This document shows, piece after piece, positions 60,431-64,000 of a stretch of 64,000 nucleotides of DNA; the first letter of the stretch is position 1, and every line of letters begins with the position of its first letter. The position numbers and the translations under genes were made by a program. Source of the stretch: Lingula anatina (Eukaryota; Brachiopoda; Lingulata; Lingulida; Lingulidae). Under the pieces are notes generated by a model. The model made no database searches. It had not been told where the DNA came from and worked only from the letters and a program-made list of their open reading frames with translations. The stretch lies in contig NW_019775291.1 of the NCBI RefSeq assembly GCF_001039355.2, forward strand, positions 285,895 through 349,894, given 5' to 3'.

Positions 60431-60980
60431 AGGCCTACCCAACTACCAGACTCGGCACCTAAGGATCCTGAATTAACCGGTATATCGGACCACACTACCC
60501 GTTTTCAAGGTGTGTGTCAGATCGCATTTCGGAGTATCAGCCAGAACACCGACAGGATGAGCCCTGGCATGCTCGGCTGTCACTTTGATTGGATAGTAAA
60601 CGATTGTCGTAAAATCGCTATATGATTTTAAAACCGGGCGCATAAATTTGAAAGCCACCTAGATGAACCTTAGACTACCACATTAATCTAATACAATGCA
60701 AAAAAGTCCTATCAAAAGTGGTTAAAACATTCAAACCGAATGTCGTAAAGTCCCCATATACCCCCATAGAGACAATAAAATATAGTTCTCTAAAGTAAGA
60801 GTACAGTTTCAGGTTGTTCAGCCGAGCGTGGATGAGCCCGCAGCCGTGCTACAAAATTTGTTCTGGGGTATGATACTCCGAAATGCGATCTTACACACAC
60901 CTTGAAAACGGGTAGCGTGGTCCGATATACCGATTAATTCAGGATCCTTAGGTGCTGAGTCTGGTAGTTGGGTAGGCCTG
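60431..60980. mobile_element. 550-bp non-autonomous element with long terminal inverted repeats
   Basis: Ends start CAGGCCTACCCAACTACCAG and end with the reverse complement (GGTAGTTGGGTAGGCCTG). The inverted arms extend about 115 bp and include GGATCCTGAATTAACCGG, ATATCGGACCACACTACCC and CAGATCGCATTTCGGAGTAT. The interior is AT-rich without a protein. No convincing target duplication. A shorter relative is at 55316-55496. Confidence 0.75.
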
Positions 60981-61476
60981 CAATAGATATGAATGTTTCA
61001 CCAATCTCAGAAAATAAAAAGTGGATTTCAAGGGTAACGAAAATACCCAATGGGACCCTCTTTAAAATTTCACCGTAAAACATTTGTGCTATATAAAGAT
61101 ATTATGAATATTGTTACTCTCATTATCTAAAGATGCATACAAAGCGAGTACCTACAGTATACGCCTTCTTATGTAAAATTAGTTCCACTATAAGCCCCAC
61201 CTAATACCATAATATAGCTTCAAATAGACGGATGCCTTAGAGATTTGTCACCCATCCTGATAAAGATATTTTGGCAGATGCTTCCTGATTTCCTAATAAA
61301 AAATCTCTCTTCAAATGTCTCTTTAAAGAACGCATTGATCACTATACTAATACATTCGGCAATGTTGAGAAGACCCAATTACAAGTAAAAATGATCATAT
61401 GCATACTCATATTTTTGTTTAAATTGCTCCAAATTATTAAATAATTTTTGTTTATATGCTCAGTTCATGCAGTTGC

Positions 61477-62883
61477 CTATTTGTCATCTTTTTTGTTTTC
61501 ATCCAAAAGATAGTTTGCGATAAGATGCTTAAATCGTTTCTTATTTGATAATATAAAATTAGGGGCGAAAAACTTGTCGGTAGAGGGAGAGGCCATTTTT
61601 ATGCCTTTTGGCTCCAGATAATCGCCATCAAACCAGCGTCCCTCTCTCACTAAGGAACGAAGGAAGTCCAATTTCTGCTTTTTCGGATCATCACCAAAAC
61701 GCTCTCCATCCCCACTCAAGGCGGATAACAACTTCGTTTTGATGCCATTTATATCGAAGCACCATGAGCAATGCCATCCGGCAAATTTACCCTGTTCCCC
61801 GAGTTGCCATACCAATACATCGTTGCCTCCTTTCTTGTACTCTCTTATCTTTCCCTGTTGAATGTGGCCTATTCCTCCTCGTACTGTACCAGGTTGGTTG
61901 TCATAAACTTGGCGGAGCATGCCTACCGAACACCCTGCGGACTGCACTGTCCAAACACGGTTCATTTTCCAGAAATATCCGTACACAGACCACCTCAGAA
62001 CAAAGCCAAAGGGCTCAGGGTACCCGTCATGGAATTTGAGAAAGGCTATTGCATCACGGGACGGAACCTCATCGGCGTCAAGATGAAGAAACAGATCGTC
62101 CGGTCGTAGTTCTGCAATACTCGGGAATCCCTTGCTGATGTAGTTTCTTGCATATCCCTCCATCTTGAATCCGTTCGTTTTACCGTCTGCCAAAAAGTGG
62201 TCTAAGTAAATATAGATAATATTTGAGTAAAAATCGCACAAATATCCAGAATGTAGCTTTTGGTATAACAAAGGTAATTTTGGGTCCCCGTGAAGCGTGA
62301 AATTCGACTCTTCTATCATCACTACGTCGACCAACCCTGTTAGCTCACGCACAAGCGCTTCCAAAGTGTCAAATTCGTGATTCAGGAGCATTGAAATAAC
62401 GACCTTTCTTGGATGTTTGCGAATTTTTATTTTTCTTTGAATTTCTTGTGGGAGTTTCGAAATCCCTACCCTTGCAACTTCTGGTATGCTGCAGGCGTTT
62501 CCAGTCCACCCTTTTTGACAAACACACCCATTCTTTTCCTTTCGCCTAAGAGTACCAAATTTGAAACATCGAGTTCCGTTATATGAGACAAAATACTGTT
62601 CTCCCACATTTGTTTTGTCCAGCTGAACTGGAGCAATAGTGTACAGATCTGGAAAACGCCTGATTGCCTTTGTTTTGCATGTGGCCACAGAACTTTTAGC
62701 AGTTCTCATCAGTTTTTGTTCATTAAGGCGCCCAGTGCTTGAACCAACATTCTTACCAATTTTGACGTTACTTTTGTAGTTCATGAAAAGGACGTACAGA
62801 AGGAAACACAGTTGAAAAGCCATCACAAGTATAAATAATAGGCGTCTGCGAATCCTAATCCGGGGTATTATGCTCCGAAACAT
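61477..62883 (-). CDS. MGAT3: MGAT3-like beta-1,4-N-acetylglucosaminyltransferase, copy 2
   Basis: GT17 enzyme closely related to the copy at 53542-54954; 468 residues from the ATG at 62883. It has a basic tail (MFRSIIPRIRIRRR), a membrane segment (LLFILVMAFQLCFLLYVLFM), the same EGF-like cluster CVCQKGWTGNACSIPE, and catalytic-domain segments FLHLDADEVPSRDAI and KFAGWHCSWCFDINGIKTKL. Differences concentrate in the stem (residues about 35-90) and in a short loop (GGIGHIQQGKIREYKKGGND versus KGLGEVKKSKVSEYKKGGKD). No stop or frameshift interrupts it, so it is probably active. Same strand and flanking similarity indicate tandem duplication. Confidence 0.9.
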   Translation of the reverse strand: MFRSIIPRIRIRRRLLFILVMAFQLCFLLYVLFMNYKSNVKIGKNVGSSTGRLNEQKLMRTAKSSVATCKTKAIRRFPDLYTIAPVQLDKTNVGEQYFVSYNGTRCFKFGTLRRKEKNGCVCQKGWTGNACSIPEVARVGISKLPQEIQRKIKIRKHPRKVVISMLLNHEFDTLEALVRELTGLVDVVMIEESNFTLHGDPKLPLLYQKLHSGYLCDFYSNIIYIYLDHFLADGKTNGFKMEGYARNYISKGFPSIAELRPDDLFLHLDADEVPSRDAIAFLKFHDGYPEPFGFVLRWSVYGYFWKMNRVWTVQSAGCSVGMLRQVYDNQPGTVRGGIGHIQQGKIREYKKGGNDVLVWQLGEQGKFAGWHCSWCFDINGIKTKLLSALSGDGERFGDDPKKQKLDFLRSLVREGRWFDGDYLEPKGIKMASPSTDKFFAPNFILSNKKRFKHLIANYLLDENKKDDK

Positions 62884-63232
62884 GTTTTTTAACCATTCAG
62901 CTAACTTCTAACTTCTTTCCTTTTAGAGCTTCTCTATCGGCTTCTGTCCGAAATAATGTTCAAAAAAATGTTATCAGAATGATATAAGAATTCTTTGGCC
63001 ACTCTGACTAATCCTCATGCTCTCTGTAGAAAGGCGCCGGAATTGAGACTGTACCGAAGATGATGCCCAGTTAATCATGCATACCTAAAGAATATTTCTA
63101 TATAAACTTAAGGCATACAAATGTTGGATTTTTTACAGTGGAGATGATGCATTAATAAATATCCATTGTATTTCATCGTTACGACCTATCATAGATAAAG
63201 CCTGATTACATATATAGATATACAGGGTTACC
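62884..63232. other. Upstream region of MGAT3-like copy 2
   Basis: Contains flanking sequence related to that upstream of copy 1 (for example GTCCGAAATAATG against GTCCAAGAAAATG). It includes a 7-bp tandem duplication of the GAAGTTA unit on the - strand near 62905. No other feature seen up to the Tc1-type end at 63233. Confidence 0.5.
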
Positions 63233-64000
63233 ACTTAATATGGAATAATATTTTTTGGCGAGTAAATTTTCTACAAAATATTTAATTTCTCTCTTACTGT
63301 TTTAAATCTAAAACTGAGGTGTCACTCCTTGTGTAGCCAGGTGTATTACCTAATTACCACACAACTCTCGAAACAATTGATGCATGCAGTTGCATGTTCT
63401 GTGGTCAGAAATGTGAGGGGTGATCTTTTCGGCAATTTCTGCCCTTGTACAAAAACACATGGGTTTGGTCAATCTTTGGAGTGTGTTTAGAGAAGCAACA
63501 AAGGGATCGCTCTGAAACTTGACAGGTACCTTAGTGAAGATATGGTTCGACATCTACGCAACGCAGCTTACTATGGGATTCTTGCTCTCAGAGAAAATGG
63601 CCAGAAACATACAGCAATTGCCAGGTAATTCAACATTTAATAGGAACCGTTTGTAAAGTCCACCAAAGAAATGCTGCAACAGGGGCACCTACTCCAATAC
63701 CTCGACCAGGGTGTCCCCGTATCATACTAAGAAGACAGGACCGCCATCTCCTTAGAGGACGCCGTGCTGGTCGTACAAAGACAACCAGTGTCCTCAGAAA
63801 AGAGAGGCAGAATGTTATTTAAACGCCCGTTTCAAGGTCCCTCGTGAACAAGAGATTACTGCATGCCAGTTATTTTGCACGAAGGCCAGTAGGGAAACCA
63901 CAGTTAACAGCAGGTCATATACAGCGACGTCTGCAATGGGCTGGGGACCACGTGCGTTTGCAGCCAAAACACTGGAATCGCGTCGTTTTCAGTGATGAGG
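63233..64000 (+). pseudogene. Decayed Tc1/mariner transposon, 5' part, cut by window end
   Basis: A terminal repeat candidate (CAGGGTTACCACTTAATATG) begins after a TA at 63231-63232. A transposase relic follows from about 63541: MVRHLRNAAYYGILALRENG, then RRPVGKPQLTAGHIQRRLQW and HWNRVVFSDE. These correspond to the helix-turn-helix start and to the first Asp of the DDE/D catalytic triad. At least two stops or frame changes break it, for example TAA right after AIAR and TAA within the next 200 bp. The catalytic remainder lies beyond the window. It is inactive as written. Confidence 0.8.

Larger units (their letters stand above)
54955..61476. other. Spacer between the two MGAT3-like genes
   Basis: About 6.5 kb with no supported coding gene. 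It contains a (TA)n at 55246-55281, a foldback remnant at 55316-55496, an isolated N at 56117, a 162-bp tandem array (56780-57610), two MITEs (58943-59108, 59828-60092) and a 550-bp inverted-repeat element (60431-60980). Its left end (54955-55130) is similar to the region upstream of the second MGAT3-like gene, so 5' flanking DNA was copied with the gene. Confidence 0.65.

Overview
This window is animal nuclear DNA. Genes are split into many short GT-AG exons, introns and spacers are AT-rich, and microsatellites and small inverted-repeat elements are abundant. The gene set (a Mi-2/CHD4-type remodeler, mitochondrial methylmalonyl-CoA mutase, cytochrome c, MGAT3-like glycosyltransferases) plus haplotype differences of a few percent suggest an outbred invertebrate, probably marine. 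I cannot name the species.

Layout. (1) 112-19148, + strand: a CHD3/4/5 (Mi-2) gene, 27 exons traced from PHD finger 1 to the stop; its 5' end lies left of the window. (2) 27342-41789, - strand: a complete 19-exon methylmalonyl-CoA mutase gene whose exons sum to 747 codons plus stop. It is convergent with the CHD gene. (3) About 42300-46533, + strand: a cytochrome c gene with a probable non-coding first exon, divergent from the mutase gene. (4) 49076-49638, + strand: a degraded-looking cytochrome c duplicate. (5) 53542-54954 and 61477-62883, - strand: two intronless MGAT3-like (GT17) genes in tandem. (6) 63233-64000: the front part of a decayed Tc1/mariner transposon.

The main structural result concerns the assembly. 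Four of the seven isolated N characters (3916, 10532, 21968, 43205) separate near-identical neighbouring blocks. This is best explained by both haplotypes being laid end to end. The largest pair (17018-21967 and 21969-27739) repeats the 3' ends of both the CHD and the mutase genes. Within it, one acidic CHD exon differs by about 10% between copies while the introns differ by only a few percent. A 14-nt poly-T in one copy becomes 733 nt in the other, next to a perfect 66-bp palindrome.

Introns and spacers hold several short non-autonomous DNA-transposon-like families. These include a 259-bp near-perfect palindrome with TAA duplications, a TTAA-flanked element, families with GGGGCGGAT or GGCCCGTAGCC ends, a regulatory-looking foldback family, a 550-bp element with long inverted ends, and a roughly 162-bp tandem array. 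I found no CRISPR array, no operon-like prokaryotic gene cluster, no recognisable RNA gene and no convincing undescribed multi-gene system.
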